Source of the DNA: [Clostridium] hylemonae DSM 15053
GTDB lineage: Bacteria; Bacillota; Clostridia; Lachnospirales; Lachnospiraceae
Length of the DNA: 64,000 nucleotides
Reading direction: 5' to 3'
Assembly (NCBI RefSeq): GCF_008281175.1
Contig: NZ_CP036524.1
Coordinates: 3,162,001 to 3,226,000 of the forward strand
Part shown: positions 51,915-61,028 of the stretch, one piece after another
Position numbering within the stretch: position 1 is the stretch's first letter
How the letters are laid out: each line of letters opens with the position of its first letter
Translations under genes and position numbers: made by a program
Notes under the pieces: model-generated
Database searches by the model: none
Seen by the model: the letters and a program-made list of their open reading frames with translations, nothing else
Told to the model about the DNA's origin: nothing

Positions 51915-52007
51915 TCTTTATTTAAGTATAAATTTACCATCCATTTTATGGAAAGTCAACATGTTTTTATCGACAAGAGCAAAGAATATGGTGATTTTGC
52001 CAGAAAA

Positions 52008-52026
52008 CCCGGCATTATATGCCGGG
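52008..52026 (-). terminator. Hairpin overlapping the M24 gene stop
   Basis: Minus strand CCCGGCAT-ATA-ATGCCGGG followed by TTTTCT. The stop codon TAA of the peptidase-like gene lies in the loop region, so coding end and terminator overlap. Confidence 0.65.
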
Positions 52027-53100
52027 CTGTCTTTCCAGGATCTCCGCCGCTTCTGTACTGCCATATGGCGTATTTATTATCCGGCGGGGCCATTTTGAAG
52101 TTTTCGTCAATATCCGCAGTCCATCTTCATCAAGAAAAGTCGTCTCCTCGCACTTCGTTCCGAGGATCGTAGGATTCCATGCGTAGGCCTGGCCTGTATG
52201 GATCGTCTTGCTGCTGTCCGGGGTTACAATGAACTCACGGCATCCGTATCCGGCAGGCCCTCCCTGGTGGTGCATCTTCCATTCCCCGCCGTATCCGGCT
52301 TCCCGGTATAATTCCATGACATTCTGAAAGTATTCTTTATAAGTCAGCCCCTCCCGCATCATCATCTGCATACAGGCAAAGATATACTGAGTTTTCTCAT
52401 ATCTTTCCATTATATGCTCCGGCACCGGAGTAAAATAGACCATTCTTGTCAGACTGACGTTCAGGCCGTACTTCTCTCCCCCGAGGACAACCATCAGGCT
52501 GTTCTCTATTTTTTTCCCGGTGGGGACAGGATGCCGGTAGGACAGGATCCTCTCATCCGATCCCACGAGCACGCAGTCCGGACTGATGCCTTGGCTGATG
52601 CAGCGGCATCTGAGCATATTGGCTGCTTCCGCCTCCGTCATGCCGGGTTCCGCCTCCTTGCAGACGCCCTCCACAATATGCGCGCAGAGCGCGCCTGCCT
52701 CCTCGTACCGCCGCACCTCATCCTCCGTAAGCTTAAGGCGCAGATCCACCAGTTCCTCCTGCACATTTACCGTGCCTGCTATCCCCGTGTCAGAGACAAA
52801 CCGTCCCCGCCGGATATGATCCGCGATATACAGCTCCTTGGGTTCATACCACGGAATGAGCACCGGCTTTCCTCCGAGCGGGTTCTGTTCCTCATCCATA
52901 CGGGAGAGATCACTGCTGTCCGCCAGCAGATCGATCCCATCCCGTCTGATGACATAGTACGCCGCGCCGTTCTCACTGTTGTCCACTACATTATTTTCCG
53001 CGCCTTTGCTTACCCATGCGTAATTATCTCTCCGGTTCAGCAGTACGCCGTCATAGTCCTTTTCTTCAAGCCACGCTCTGATTCGTTCCACAGCATCCAT
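52015..53100 (-). CDS. M24 (creatinase/Xaa-Pro peptidase)-fold protein lacking metal-binding Asp residues
   Basis: A 361-residue protein with an N-terminal creatinase-like domain (residues 1-120) and a pita-bread M24 domain. In active M24 enzymes the first metal residues appear as D-x-G...G-Y-x-x-D-x-T-R; here the segment is VVLGGEKYGLNVSLTRMVYF, with Val and Ser at the two Asp positions. A later His (MHHQGGPAGY) and Glu (CEETTFLDEDG) remain. It probably cannot hold the dinuclear metal centre, although creatinase itself works without metal. It starts 14 bases after the dehydrogenase gene in a two-gene operon. Confidence 0.8.
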   Translation of the reverse strand: MDAVERIRAWLEEKDYDGVLLNRRDNYAWVSKGAENNVVDNSENGAAYYVIRRDGIDLLADSSDLSRMDEEQNPLGGKPVLIPWYEPKELYIADHIRRGRFVSDTGIAGTVNVQEELVDLRLKLTEDEVRRYEEAGALCAHIVEGVCKEAEPGMTEAEAANMLRCRCISQGISPDCVLVGSDERILSYRHPVPTGKKIENSLMVVLGGEKYGLNVSLTRMVYFTPVPEHIMERYEKTQYIFACMQMMMREGLTYKEYFQNVMELYREAGYGGEWKMHHQGGPAGYGCREFIVTPDSSKTIHTGQAYAWNPTILGTKCEETTFLDEDGLRILTKTSKWPRRIINTPYGSTEAAEILERQPGI

Positions 53101-53114
53101 CGCTCATCCCTCTT

Positions 53115-54179
53115 CTATTCCATTTCATGGTTGATACATACTTTTCCTGTCCTGCCGGTCGCAAATACCTCAAATGCCTTATCCGTCTCCCTCAGCGGAA
53201 AGCGGTGCGTAATGATCTGGCCCGGATGTATTTTCTTCCTGTCCAGAAGTTCCACCAGCTTTTCCATATTTCCCACAGATGTCACCCAGGAGCCGTGAAG
53301 TGTAAGGTTCTTGTGAAGCAGAAGCGGACTCGGTTCAAACGTCACTGTCCCCTGCTCCCCGAGAAATACAACATTGCCCCACATCCTTGCAGCTTCCAGA
53401 CATCTGTGGCGTCCAATGCTGCTGCCGGAACAGTCGATAGCCGCCTCAACCCCTTTTCCGCCGGTCAGCTTCATAATGTTATCCACTGCATTGTCATCGC
53501 CCAGGACAACTTCGTCCGCTCCGGCCTTTCTGGCCATCTCCATCCGCTCCTCGGAGATATCTACACCGATCGTCTGCGCCCCAAGCGCCTTGGCCAGAAT
53601 GACCGCCGCCTGTCCCACCGGTCCGAGTCCCATGACAAGCACTCTGTCATTTCCGGATACGCCGGCCCTCAAAAGACCCTGGTAAGCCGTTCCGAACCCG
53701 CACGCTATCATGGCGCCATCCTCATACGTCAGAAAATCCGGCAGGTGGATACATGTGGCCGCGTCCGCCACCATATACTCGGCCAGCGCTCCGTCCCTCT
53801 GCCAGCCATACGCCCGTCTCTCCGCCTGCTGACAGTTGATGTAGAAGCCTTTGCGGCATTCATCACAGTAACCGCAGCCCTGGATATGATACACAACGAC
53901 CCGGTCTCCGGCCTTAAAGTCATCTACCTTTTCACCGACTTCCACAATCTGTCCGCTCGGCTCATGTCCGGCGATGACATCATCATATCTCGCTCCTCCG
54001 GTCTTATCCGTATGTTCAAAATATATGTACTTCAGATCACTGCCGCACAGGCTTGCCGCTTTCATTTTCAAAAGCACCTGCCCGTGACCCGGCTTTGGCA
54101 CATCACATGTGACCGGCTGTACCTTCGCTCCGCCCGGCAGCTTCATGCCCAACATTTTCTCCGGAATCTTCTCACTCAT
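53115..54179 (-). CDS. Zinc-dependent alcohol/polyol dehydrogenase
   Basis: A 354-residue medium-chain dehydrogenase with catalytic zinc site in SLCGSDLKYIYFEHT and GHEPSGQIVEVG, structural zinc in GCGYCDECRKGFYINC and NAD site VMGLGPVGQ with Asp in GVDISEERMEM. It is distinct from the other three dehydrogenases of this class in the window. AGGAGG precedes the start and a promoter lies at 54250-54278. It is co-transcribed with the M24-fold gene, an unusual partnership. The substrate is unknown. Confidence 0.9.
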   Translation of the reverse strand: MSEKIPEKMLGMKLPGGAKVQPVTCDVPKPGHGQVLLKMKAASLCGSDLKYIYFEHTDKTGGARYDDVIAGHEPSGQIVEVGEKVDDFKAGDRVVVYHIQGCGYCDECRKGFYINCQQAERRAYGWQRDGALAEYMVADAATCIHLPDFLTYEDGAMIACGFGTAYQGLLRAGVSGNDRVLVMGLGPVGQAAVILAKALGAQTIGVDISEERMEMARKAGADEVVLGDDNAVDNIMKLTGGKGVEAAIDCSGSSIGRHRCLEAARMWGNVVFLGEQGTVTFEPSPLLLHKNLTLHGSWVTSVGNMEKLVELLDRKKIHPGQIITHRFPLRETDKAFEVFATGRTGKVCINHEME

Positions 54180-54249
54180 CTTCGTATCCTCCTGTTTTAA
54201 ATTAACTGATATTAAATGTTCTTTTCACGTTTTGTTAGTTCTTATACGG

Positions 54250-54278
54250 ATTATATCATCATTGATCAGTAAGCTGAA
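54250..54278 (-). promoter_or_regulatory. Promoter of the dehydrogenase-M24 operon
   Basis: Minus strand TTCAGC, 17 bases, TATAAT; 71 bases upstream of the start. Confidence 0.5.
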
Positions 54279-54350
54279 TTCCATATGTTATTTTTTGATG
54301 GACTATATTACGCTTCCTCAAGCCTTCCTGACGGCATTTCACTCCACTTA

Positions 54351-54378
54351 AAAAGCCGCGGTTTTCACCCGCGGCTTA
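54351..54378 (-). terminator. Terminator of collagen-like gene 2
   Basis: Minus strand AAGCCGCGGG-TGAAAA-CCGCGGCTT followed by TTTAAG, 40 bases past the stop. Confidence 0.75.
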
Positions 54379-54418
54379 ACTGCACCTGTTTTACTTTTGT
54401 CTGTCCTGAACAGCGTCG

Positions 54419-55357
54419 TTATTTCCATGTTCCAAAGGCATGATAATGTAATGTGCCGCTTATGCGCGCCGACACAGTAAAAAGAAGCCAGTATCCTACC
54501 GTAGACCTCTGGTCTCCCCCGGTGCTGACCGATGGCCATACACCATTTCTGCCCGCAAAATTAAGTGACACCGAAACGCCGGTGAGAGAAGTATACGGCA
54601 GGTTAAACACATACCCCGGCGTAGAATATAAGCTTCCTGAAGCGGTAGTAACAGACGCGTCTGATACAGAAAGCGCTCCCCACATTTCCAGCGTTCCATC
54701 GGCAAACTTACGATAATACCCGTTTTTATTTTTACCGGTCCCCACAATGGAATGCTGACCGATCATATCCTTCAGTTCTTTTCCCTGCCGGGCGTCGAGC
54801 GCATAGCCTTCTACAGTCGTCTCGAGATCATTGGCAATGTTCACCGGGCCGGCCGGACCCTGCTCACCTCTGTCGCCCTTCGGGCCCTGGATTCCCTGTA
54901 CTCCCTGAGGACCGGCCGCTCCGGTATCTCCCTTGTCACCTTTTGGCCCCTGGGGTCCGGCCGCACCCGGGTCTCCTTTCGGCCCTGTCGCCCCTGTCGG
55001 CCCCTGCGGGCCTGTAGCCCCTGTATCTCCCTTTGGCCCTGTCGCCCCCTGCGGGCCTGTTGCTCCGGTCGGACCCTGCGGACCTGTCAATCCCTGCGGA
55101 CCCGTCAGTCCCTGCGGACCCGTCGCACCGGTAGCTCCCTGCGGGCCCATCGGTCCTGTATCGCCTTTCTCCCCTTTTGGTCCGGCTGCCGCCACCTGTG
55201 TATCTGTTTCTCCTAAGTACCAGTTGCCGTTGGGGCCGATGTGCGGTGTGATGCCGTCATCACCCCTTGCTTTTACCCCTGTGTCGTAATTGTTGATGAA
55301 CCAGTTTCCGTTTTCACCGATATAGATCTCCGGTATAAAGTTTGCATTTTCTTCCAT
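54419..55357 (-). CDS. Collagen-like (Gly-X-Y) surface protein, paralogue 2
   Basis: ATG at 55357 follows GGAGG and encodes 312 residues. The N-terminal modules ([27 protein letters not shown]), 38 Gly-X-Y triplets and the [14 protein letters not shown] motif match the paralogue at 7202-8077 almost residue by residue. The C-terminal domain is unrelated: [19 protein letters not shown] followed by a beta-rich region typical of tail-fibre/adhesin tips. Swapped tips on a common stalk suggest different binding or trimerisation heads. No secretion signal or anchor is visible. The leader shares the tandem TGTCCC element. Confidence 0.9.
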   Translation of the reverse strand: MEENANFIPEIYIGENGNWFINNYDTGVKARGDDGITPHIGPNGNWYLGETDTQVAAAGPKGEKGDTGPMGPQGATGATGPQGLTGPQGLTGPQGPTGATGPQGATGPKGDTGATGPQGPTGATGPKGDPGAAGPQGPKGDKGDTGAAGPQGVQGIQGPKGDRGEQGPAGPVNIANDLETTVEGYALDARQGKELKDMIGQHSIVGTGKNKNGYYRKFADGTLEMWGALSVSDASVTTASGSLYSTPGYVFNLPYTSLTGVSVSLNFAGRNGVWPSVSTGGDQRSTVGYWLLFTVSARISGTLHYHAFGTWK

Positions 55358-55407
55358 AATGTATGGCCTCCTTTGTTTTTTATAACTGCATCTTATCAGT
55401 TTGTTCA

Positions 55408-55423
55408 GGGACATGGAGGGACA
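55408..55423 (-). promoter_or_regulatory. Tandem TGTCCC element upstream of collagen-like gene 2
   Basis: Minus strand TGTCCCTCCATGTCCC, 51 bases from the start codon; the same element is found 50 bases upstream of the paralogue. Confidence 0.45.
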
Positions 55424-55647
55424 ACAAAACAGAATATCTTACATATTTTGATACAAAAAATCATTCAGGAAATCCATTCAAAGACACAATGCTGCACTTC
55501 AAGGAAAACATCTGACTATTTGCATTTTATCTTTTATAATTAAATAACAAATGCCTGGGCAGCATACGGACATTTCCCGCACAGGAAAGTACACAACTGT
55601 CGTCTGAAACTATTTATTATCTCTAATATTATATAAGGGAGTCTATA

Positions 55648-55902
55648 GTGTTTAATAAAAAACGTTTAATCCAAACAGAATCTTTATCCTATGCTATCAG
55701 CGTCAAAAGCACCTTAAACGATCACAATATTCCATATACGGAACGGGTAGATGCAGGCAGTGGGTGGATGCAGTTCATTACATTGCTGTTTGTAAGCGGA
55801 CGAGGCAGTTATGGACTGAACAGCGACCACAAACAGACATACTCTGTCTATGTGAACGAAGACCGGTATGAACAGGCGGTAAAGCTTATAAGCCGTCTAT
55901 GA
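55648..55902 (+). CDS. Small protein, possibly DUF2007-like
   Basis: An 84-residue protein starting at GTG 55648 after AAGGGAG. It has a small alpha/beta pattern: SLSYAISVKSTLNDHNIPYT helix and strand, a Gly/Ser-rich loop, then QTYSVYVNEDRYEQAVKLIS. This resembles the DUF2007 (putative signal-transducing) fold, in which a residue-poor sheet is followed by a C-terminal helix. The match is by pattern only. It ends eight bases before the convergent AraC gene stop. Confidence 0.65.
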   Translation: MFNKKRLIQTESLSYAISVKSTLNDHNIPYTERVDAGSGWMQFITLLFVSGRGSYGLNSDHKQTYSVYVNEDRYEQAVKLISRL

Positions 55903-55909
55903 CACGCTG

Positions 55910-56878
55910 TCACTCACAGTAAAAGTAGTCCCCGTTTTTATAATCTCTCGGTGACACTCCCACCACCTTCTTAAATATTCTCGAAAAATAATACTGATCT
56001 TCATAACCAAGCTCAGAACTCACTTCATAGATATACATATCCGTCGCCTTAAGCAGCTTGCACGCCTCCTGCATTTTCAGGTGGATGAAGAACTCCACTG
56101 GCGACCGCCCTGTCTGCGTCTTAAATATAGTATTCAGATAACTTCTCGACAGCTTTACTTCTTCCGATATCTCTTCCAGCGTCAGACTCCGTTTCAGATT
56201 CTCATACATAAACCGGATCACCATTGTAACGTGCCGGTCCTGCACTGTGCTTTCGTCTGTCTTCTCCCTGAAATAGATCTCTGACAATATAAGGGAGAGC
56301 ACCTGGGATATGTAGATAAAATTCCCGAGTGTATAGTTCCGTTCCAACACGCGGAACAGCAGCTTGAACAGCACCATCATCCGGTTGTCGCTCTGTCTGG
56401 AATTCATATGTACCACTCTGCATTCTTCTAACGGATAACAGAGCGTGACCTCCCCTTTAAAATGAGCCCACAGTATACTCCACGGATCCTCCGGATCCGC
56501 ATAGTATTTATGCCTCCTGCCTTTCGGGATACAAAAGGCATCCGAACGGCCGATGTGGTATGTCCGGTCCTCCACCTCGATGCACCCTTTTCCTTCCGTA
56601 CAATAGATGAGGATATACTGCTGTGCGCCATCTTCACGCTCACGGTAGTGGGCGCGCGCCCTCGGAAAGAATCCCACATCCGTCGGGTAGATCGTGCGCA
56701 CGAGCGGATGTTCCGCATAGTCTGAAAATGACTCGGTCGGAATTATGATATACTTTTCGTCTTTAAATCCATCTGCTTTTCCGGTTATTTCATTCATCCT
56801 GAAGCGCCTGCCTTCTTTTTCAATATTTGTCTCGGTAATCTTTGGTTTATTATATTCTTTCTGTACAATATTGTCCAT
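55910..56878 (-). CDS. AraC-family regulator with cupin sensor
   Basis: Up to 322 residues. An N-terminal cupin (ILIYCTEGKGCIEVEDRTYH, FCIPKGRRHKYYADPEDPWS) is followed by two AraC helix-turn-helix motifs (SLTLEEISEEVKLSRSYLNT and IYEVSSELGYEDQYYFSRIF). The sensor type responds to sugars such as arabinose or related glycosides. The start is uncertain: ATG 56797 gives a more typical length, but neither candidate has a strong ribosome site. It diverges from the large DUF5107 gene and probably activates it. Confidence 0.9.
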   Translation of the reverse strand: MDNIVQKEYNKPKITETNIEKEGRRFRMNEITGKADGFKDEKYIIIPTESFSDYAEHPLVRTIYPTDVGFFPRARAHYREREDGAQQYILIYCTEGKGCIEVEDRTYHIGRSDAFCIPKGRRHKYYADPEDPWSILWAHFKGEVTLCYPLEECRVVHMNSRQSDNRMMVLFKLLFRVLERNYTLGNFIYISQVLSLILSEIYFREKTDESTVQDRHVTMVIRFMYENLKRSLTLEEISEEVKLSRSYLNTIFKTQTGRSPVEFFIHLKMQEACKLLKATDMYIYEVSSELGYEDQYYFSRIFKKVVGVSPRDYKNGDYFYCE

Positions 56879-56990
56879 CTTTTTATCATTTATGACATTT
56901 TAACCTGCTGCCTGCTGTGATACTCTTGATACAGAAAGAGACACTGAGAACAATGCAGCCTGCAGCTCATGCATATGAAAGGAGACAGAA

Positions 56991-59900
56991 ATGAGTTTTG
57001 AAAAAGTTCACGTATGGGAAGAAAATGTGACCATTCCCACCTACAAAGTGTACCCGGCGGAAAAAAGTCCATTATTTATAGAAAACCGCGCCTATCAGGG
57101 GAGTACCGGTAAAGTGTACCCGCTTCCGGTGACGGAAAAGATATCCGACGAAAAAGAAGACGTGTCATACCGCGCCGTCTATCTGGAAAACGACTATCTG
57201 CTCGTTATGGTACTTCCGGAGCTGGGCGGCCGTATCCAGCGCGCCCTCGATAAGACTAACAATTATGACTTTGTATATTACAACCATGTGATCAAACCGG
57301 CTCTCGTGGGGCTTACCGGTCCCTGGATATCCGGAGGCATCGAGTTTAACTGGCCGCAGCACCACCGGCCGACGACCTGCTCCCCGACTGACTTTTACTG
57401 GGAAGAAAACGCCGACGGCTCCTCCACCGTATATGTAAGCGAGATAGACAAAATGTACGGCACAAAGGGAATGGCTTCCTTTACGCTCCATCCGGGCAAA
57501 GCTTATATCGAGATCAAAGGCCGCCTGTTCAACCGGACGGACACACCCCAGACATTTCTCTGGTGGGCCAATCCGGCCGTACCGGTGAACGACTATACAT
57601 ATTCCGTATTCCCTCCGGATGTCCACGCTGTCATGGACCACGGCAAACGGGCAGTATCCACCTTCCCTGTCGCCACGGGAGAATACTACAAATACGATTA
57701 CTCCGAGGGCATTGATATCTCCTGCTACCGCAACATAAAAGTGCCGACTTCTTATATGGCCGCCCATTCTGACTATGATTTTATCGGTAACTTTGACGAA
57801 CAGGTGGACGCAGGCCTGCTGCATGTGGCCGACCACCACATTTCCCCGGGCAAAAAGCAGTGGACATGGGGAAACAGCGATTTCGGGCAGGCGTGGGACC
57901 GCAGTCTGACAGAAACAGACGGGCCGTATATCGAGCTGATGACCGGAGTCTATGCAGACAACCAGCCTGATTTCACCTGGCTGAAGCCGTACGAGGAAAA
58001 GACATTTACCCAGTATTTTATGCCCTATAAGCACGTTGGCCGAGTAAAGAATGCCACGAAGGACGCGGCCATCGGCGCGGAGCTTGGAGGCGGCAGATGT
58101 ATACTGAGAGCGTACGCCTCCGGCGAATACAAAGATGCCGTTATCACTGTGAAGAAGGGCGGGGATATCCTGTTCACAGACCGGGCAGATCTCACTCCCG
58201 CCGCTTATTATGAATTCTCTTTCGCGACAGAGCTTCCCGCCTTGAGCGGATGCACCGCCGAACTGCGCGATGCCGGAGGGCGTCTGCTCGTATCCTACAC
58301 AGAAAAAGCGCCGGAGCTTGAACCGACGCCGGAACCGGCGGAACCTCTCCTTCCACCGGAGCAGCTTAAGACAACGGAGGAACTGTATCTCGGCGCGCTT
58401 CACCTGGAACAGTACCGTCACGCTACGTTCCGACCGGAAGATTATTATCTGGAGGGATTGAGACGCGACCCGTCTGATATACGCCTCAATAACGGCTATG
58501 GTCTTCTCCAGTACAGAAGAGGGAATTTTGCGGAAAGTATCACTTATTTTAAAAAGGCCATTGAAAAACAGACGTGGAAGAATCCGAACCCTTACTGCGG
58601 AGAAAGCTACTTTAATCTCGGCCTTGCCCTTGTGATGACCGGAGAGGAAGACGCAGCCTTTGACGCTTTCTATAAGTCTACCTGGAGCTATGAGACCCAG
58701 AGTTCCGGTTTCTACTGGCTCGCCTGTCTGTCCTGCCGGAAAGGCCTGTTCAGGGAAGCACTTGAGTTTGCAGACAATTCCCTGCTCCGCGGCTGGCACA
58801 ACATGAAAGCAAGAACGTTAAAGGCAGCGCTGCTGCGCCGTCTCGGAAAAGACAATACTTCTCTGCTGGCAGAAACCGTGAAGATCGACCCGCTCGACAT
58901 GGGCACCCGCTACGAGAACGGGCTGCGCCTTGGGGACCTGACAGAATGGAAGACAACGATGCGCGGTCCGGCTCATAATTACCTGGAGCTGTCTCTTGAT
59001 TATATGAAGGCGGGCCTGTATGAGGACGCGCTGCGCATACTCTCCTCCTGCCCGGACACTTCTCCAATGCTTTCTTATTATGAGGGTTATATCCACGAGC
59101 AGGCGGGCAGCCTGACAGAAGCAGTCCGGATGCACCGGCTCGGCGAGGCCGCGGATCCTTCCTACTGCTTCCCGAACCGCGCAGAAGAGATACTTATCCT
59201 TGAAAGCGCTGTGCGTCTGCTTGCGGAAGCTCCCTTGGCGCATTATTATCTCGGCTGTCTGCTGTATGATAAGAGGGAATATGAAAAGGCAGCCGCGCAC
59301 TGGGAAGTATCGGCAGAGCTCGCGCCGGACTTTGCCATGAACTGGAGAAATCTTGCAATTTACTGTTATAATAAGCAGAAGGATATAGAAAAAGCGCTGA
59401 GCTGCATGAAGACAGCGCTGGAGCTTGACCCGTCCAGTTCCCGGTTCCTGCTGGAATACGACCAGCTCTGCGCCAGAGCGGCCGTCTCCGCGGAAGAAAG
59501 GCTGGATCTCCTTGAAAGAAACCTTACCCTTGTGACATACCGCGACGCGCTGTATATCGAATATATAACGCTTCTCAATAATACCGGCCAGTACGATAAG
59601 GCACTCGGCTGTCTGACGGGCCACCAGTTCCACCCGTGGGAAGGCGGGGAAGGCAAAGTCAGCACACAGTACCGCTTCGCCCTTACCGGAAAAGCAGTCC
59701 GTCTTCTTAAGTCCGGTTCCTTCGATGAAGCCATCGGACTGCTCGAAGCCACAAAAGAATATCCGGTCAGTCTCGGGGAGGGAAAACTTCCAAATGTGCA
59801 GGATACCATTGCCGACTATTATATCGGCAGAGCATACAAGGCAAAGAATGACCCGAAAAACGCTGAAGCATATTTTAAAAAAGCATCCGACGGGCTGACG

Positions 59901-60263
59901 GAGCCATCCAGTGTGCTCTACTATAACGACCAGCCGTCCGATACGATCCTTTACCAGGGATTTGCAAATGAAGAGCTCGGCGATATGGCTGCCGCGAAGA
60001 AATGTTATCATCAGCTGCTTGCCTTTGGAGAAAAGCACCTGTTTGACGATGTAAGCTACGACTATTTCGCAGTGTCGCTGCCGGAGATAGAAGTCTTCCC
60101 GGAAGACATCAAAACACGCAATGATATTTACTGTAAATACTTGATGGCGCTCGGCAGGCTCGGCCTGGGCGAAAAAGAAAAGGCCGCTTTGCTGCTTGGC
60201 GGCATACTGGATGTGAGGCCGGATCATCAGGGGGCGGTCCGCCACCTTGCCATGACCAGATAA
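56991..60263 (+). CDS. Large DUF5107-TPR protein (1,090 residues)
   Basis: The N-terminal DUF5107 domain (residues about 1-400) includes MVLPELGGRIQRALDKTNNY, TGPWISGGIEFNWPQHHRPT, FLWWANPAVPVNDYTYSVFP and YIELMTGVYADNQPDFTWLK, the core of the family sandwich. Residues about 470-1090 contain many TPR-like helical pairs (for example NNGYGLLQYRRGNFAESITY and APLAHYYLGCLLYDKREYEK). ATG at 56991 follows AAAGGAGACAG. No signal peptide, so cytosolic. DUF5107 proteins often lie in glycan or sugar-use loci, and this one is divergent from an AraC regulator. Reaction unknown. It is a long relative of the protein at 16359-18362. Confidence 0.87.
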   Translation: MSFEKVHVWEENVTIPTYKVYPAEKSPLFIENRAYQGSTGKVYPLPVTEKISDEKEDVSYRAVYLENDYLLVMVLPELGGRIQRALDKTNNYDFVYYNHVIKPALVGLTGPWISGGIEFNWPQHHRPTTCSPTDFYWEENADGSSTVYVSEIDKMYGTKGMASFTLHPGKAYIEIKGRLFNRTDTPQTFLWWANPAVPVNDYTYSVFPPDVHAVMDHGKRAVSTFPVATGEYYKYDYSEGIDISCYRNIKVPTSYMAAHSDYDFIGNFDEQVDAGLLHVADHHISPGKKQWTWGNSDFGQAWDRSLTETDGPYIELMTGVYADNQPDFTWLKPYEEKTFTQYFMPYKHVGRVKNATKDAAIGAELGGGRCILRAYASGEYKDAVITVKKGGDILFTDRADLTPAAYYEFSFATELPALSGCTAELRDAGGRLLVSYTEKAPELEPTPEPAEPLLPPEQLKTTEELYLGALHLEQYRHATFRPEDYYLEGLRRDPSDIRLNNGYGLLQYRRGNFAESITYFKKAIEKQTWKNPNPYCGESYFNLGLALVMTGEEDAAFDAFYKSTWSYETQSSGFYWLACLSCRKGLFREALEFADNSLLRGWHNMKARTLKAALLRRLGKDNTSLLAETVKIDPLDMGTRYENGLRLGDLTEWKTTMRGPAHNYLELSLDYMKAGLYEDALRILSSCPDTSPMLSYYEGYIHEQAGSLTEAVRMHRLGEAADPSYCFPNRAEEILILESAVRLLAEAPLAHYYLGCLLYDKREYEKAAAHWEVSAELAPDFAMNWRNLAIYCYNKQKDIEKALSCMKTALELDPSSSRFLLEYDQLCARAAVSAEERLDLLERNLTLVTYRDALYIEYITLLNNTGQYDKALGCLTGHQFHPWEGGEGKVSTQYRFALTGKAVRLLKSGSFDEAIGLLEATKEYPVSLGEGKLPNVQDTIADYYIGRAYKAKNDPKNAEAYFKKASDGLTEPSSVLYYNDQPSDTILYQGFANEELGDMAAAKKCYHQLLAFGEKHLFDDVSYDYFAVSLPEIEVFPEDIKTRNDIYCKYLMALGRLGLGEKEKAALLLGGILDVRPDHQGAVRHLAMTR

Positions 60264-60308
60264 AAAATGGCGGCAGAATCTTCAGCCAGATTCTGCCGCC
60301 ATTTTTTT
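60264..60308. terminator. Bidirectional terminator after the large DUF5107 gene
   Basis: AAAATGGCGGCAGAATC pairs with GATTCTGCCGCCATTTT over an eight-base loop, flanked by A and T runs, between convergent genes. Confidence 0.9.
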
Positions 60309-60314
60309 ATTTTA

Positions 60315-60998
60315 TTAATTTTCCCGACTCTTAATACATCTCTCAAATATGAGCACGGTCTGGTCTACCGTTGCATTTGCGCCCACCCCTGCAGCGGCGA
60401 GCACCGTCTTGCCCGCCTCATTTGTCAGTGCGGTGTGCAGCCTCCAGCCATCCATAGCATATACGGACAACATTCTCTGCAGTTCTTCCTTCCTCACCGT
60501 ACCCGTAAGAGCAGAATCCACGATGATCTCTACTTTATACTCATACAGCGGATTTTTCTGGTACTGCTCATATCTTCCTTCCGCCGCCCTTATGTAGTCT
60601 TCCCTGCTCAGCACCTTGCGGTCCGAGTAAAGATAACCGCACGTGGGGCACACATCATCCTGAGGATCCCTCGCATCCCTGCACACAGGACAGATTTCCC
60701 ACCGGCCGTTCTCCCCGCCGCTTGCAAACTCTTTTTCTTTGTATTTAAAAAAATCTTTCACATACTCGTATCCGGCAGTCCCTTTTTCTGTCTTTACCTG
60801 ATCTAATACGCTCTCCTGGACCATCTTAAATTCTCTCGGGCCGTTGACTGCCTCAAGTCTTCCGGCTACATTTTTCGTAAAATATTGATGACACTTCAGA
60901 CAAAGTCCTCTGCCCTTTCCGTCATCCTGGAATTCCCTGTTGATAGATTCCATCATTCCCAGCGTATTTCCGCACATCGCGCATACGTATTTCGCCAT
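60315..60998 (-). CDS. Zinc-ribbon protein with DUF4177-like C-terminus
   Basis: The 227-residue protein begins with a zinc ribbon (CAMCG at residue 6, CLKC near 33; DUF4428-like), has a second pair of knuckles in the middle (CPVCRDARD, CPTCGYLYSD), and ends in a DUF4177-like domain (YEYKVEIIVDSALTG, GWRLHTALTNEAGK, TVLIFER). The function is not known; proteins of this build may bind nucleic acid or act in protein quality control. It is transcribed towards the DUF5107 terminator, 30 bases after the DeoR gene. Confidence 0.75.
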   Translation of the reverse strand: MAKYVCAMCGNTLGMMESINREFQDDGKGRGLCLKCHQYFTKNVAGRLEAVNGPREFKMVQESVLDQVKTEKGTAGYEYVKDFFKYKEKEFASGGENGRWEICPVCRDARDPQDDVCPTCGYLYSDRKVLSREDYIRAAEGRYEQYQKNPLYEYKVEIIVDSALTGTVRKEELQRMLSVYAMDGWRLHTALTNEAGKTVLAAAGVGANATVDQTVLIFERCIKSREN

Positions 60999-61028
60999 AT
61001 CGTCATTCTCCTTCCAGCCTGTACTTTT

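Noticed and set aside
7202-55357. Prophage, because of ALDARQGK motifs typical of tail-fibre proteins
   Set aside because: No capsid, tail, terminase, integrase or lysis genes accompany either collagen-like gene; the motif also occurs in bacterial collagen-like proteins.
57165-60245. Two long minus-strand frames (544 and 475 codons) opposite the large DUF5107 gene
   Set aside because: They lack ribosome sites and domain signals; the plus-strand protein has clear DUF5107 and TPR patterns, so these are shadows in GC-biased coding sequence.
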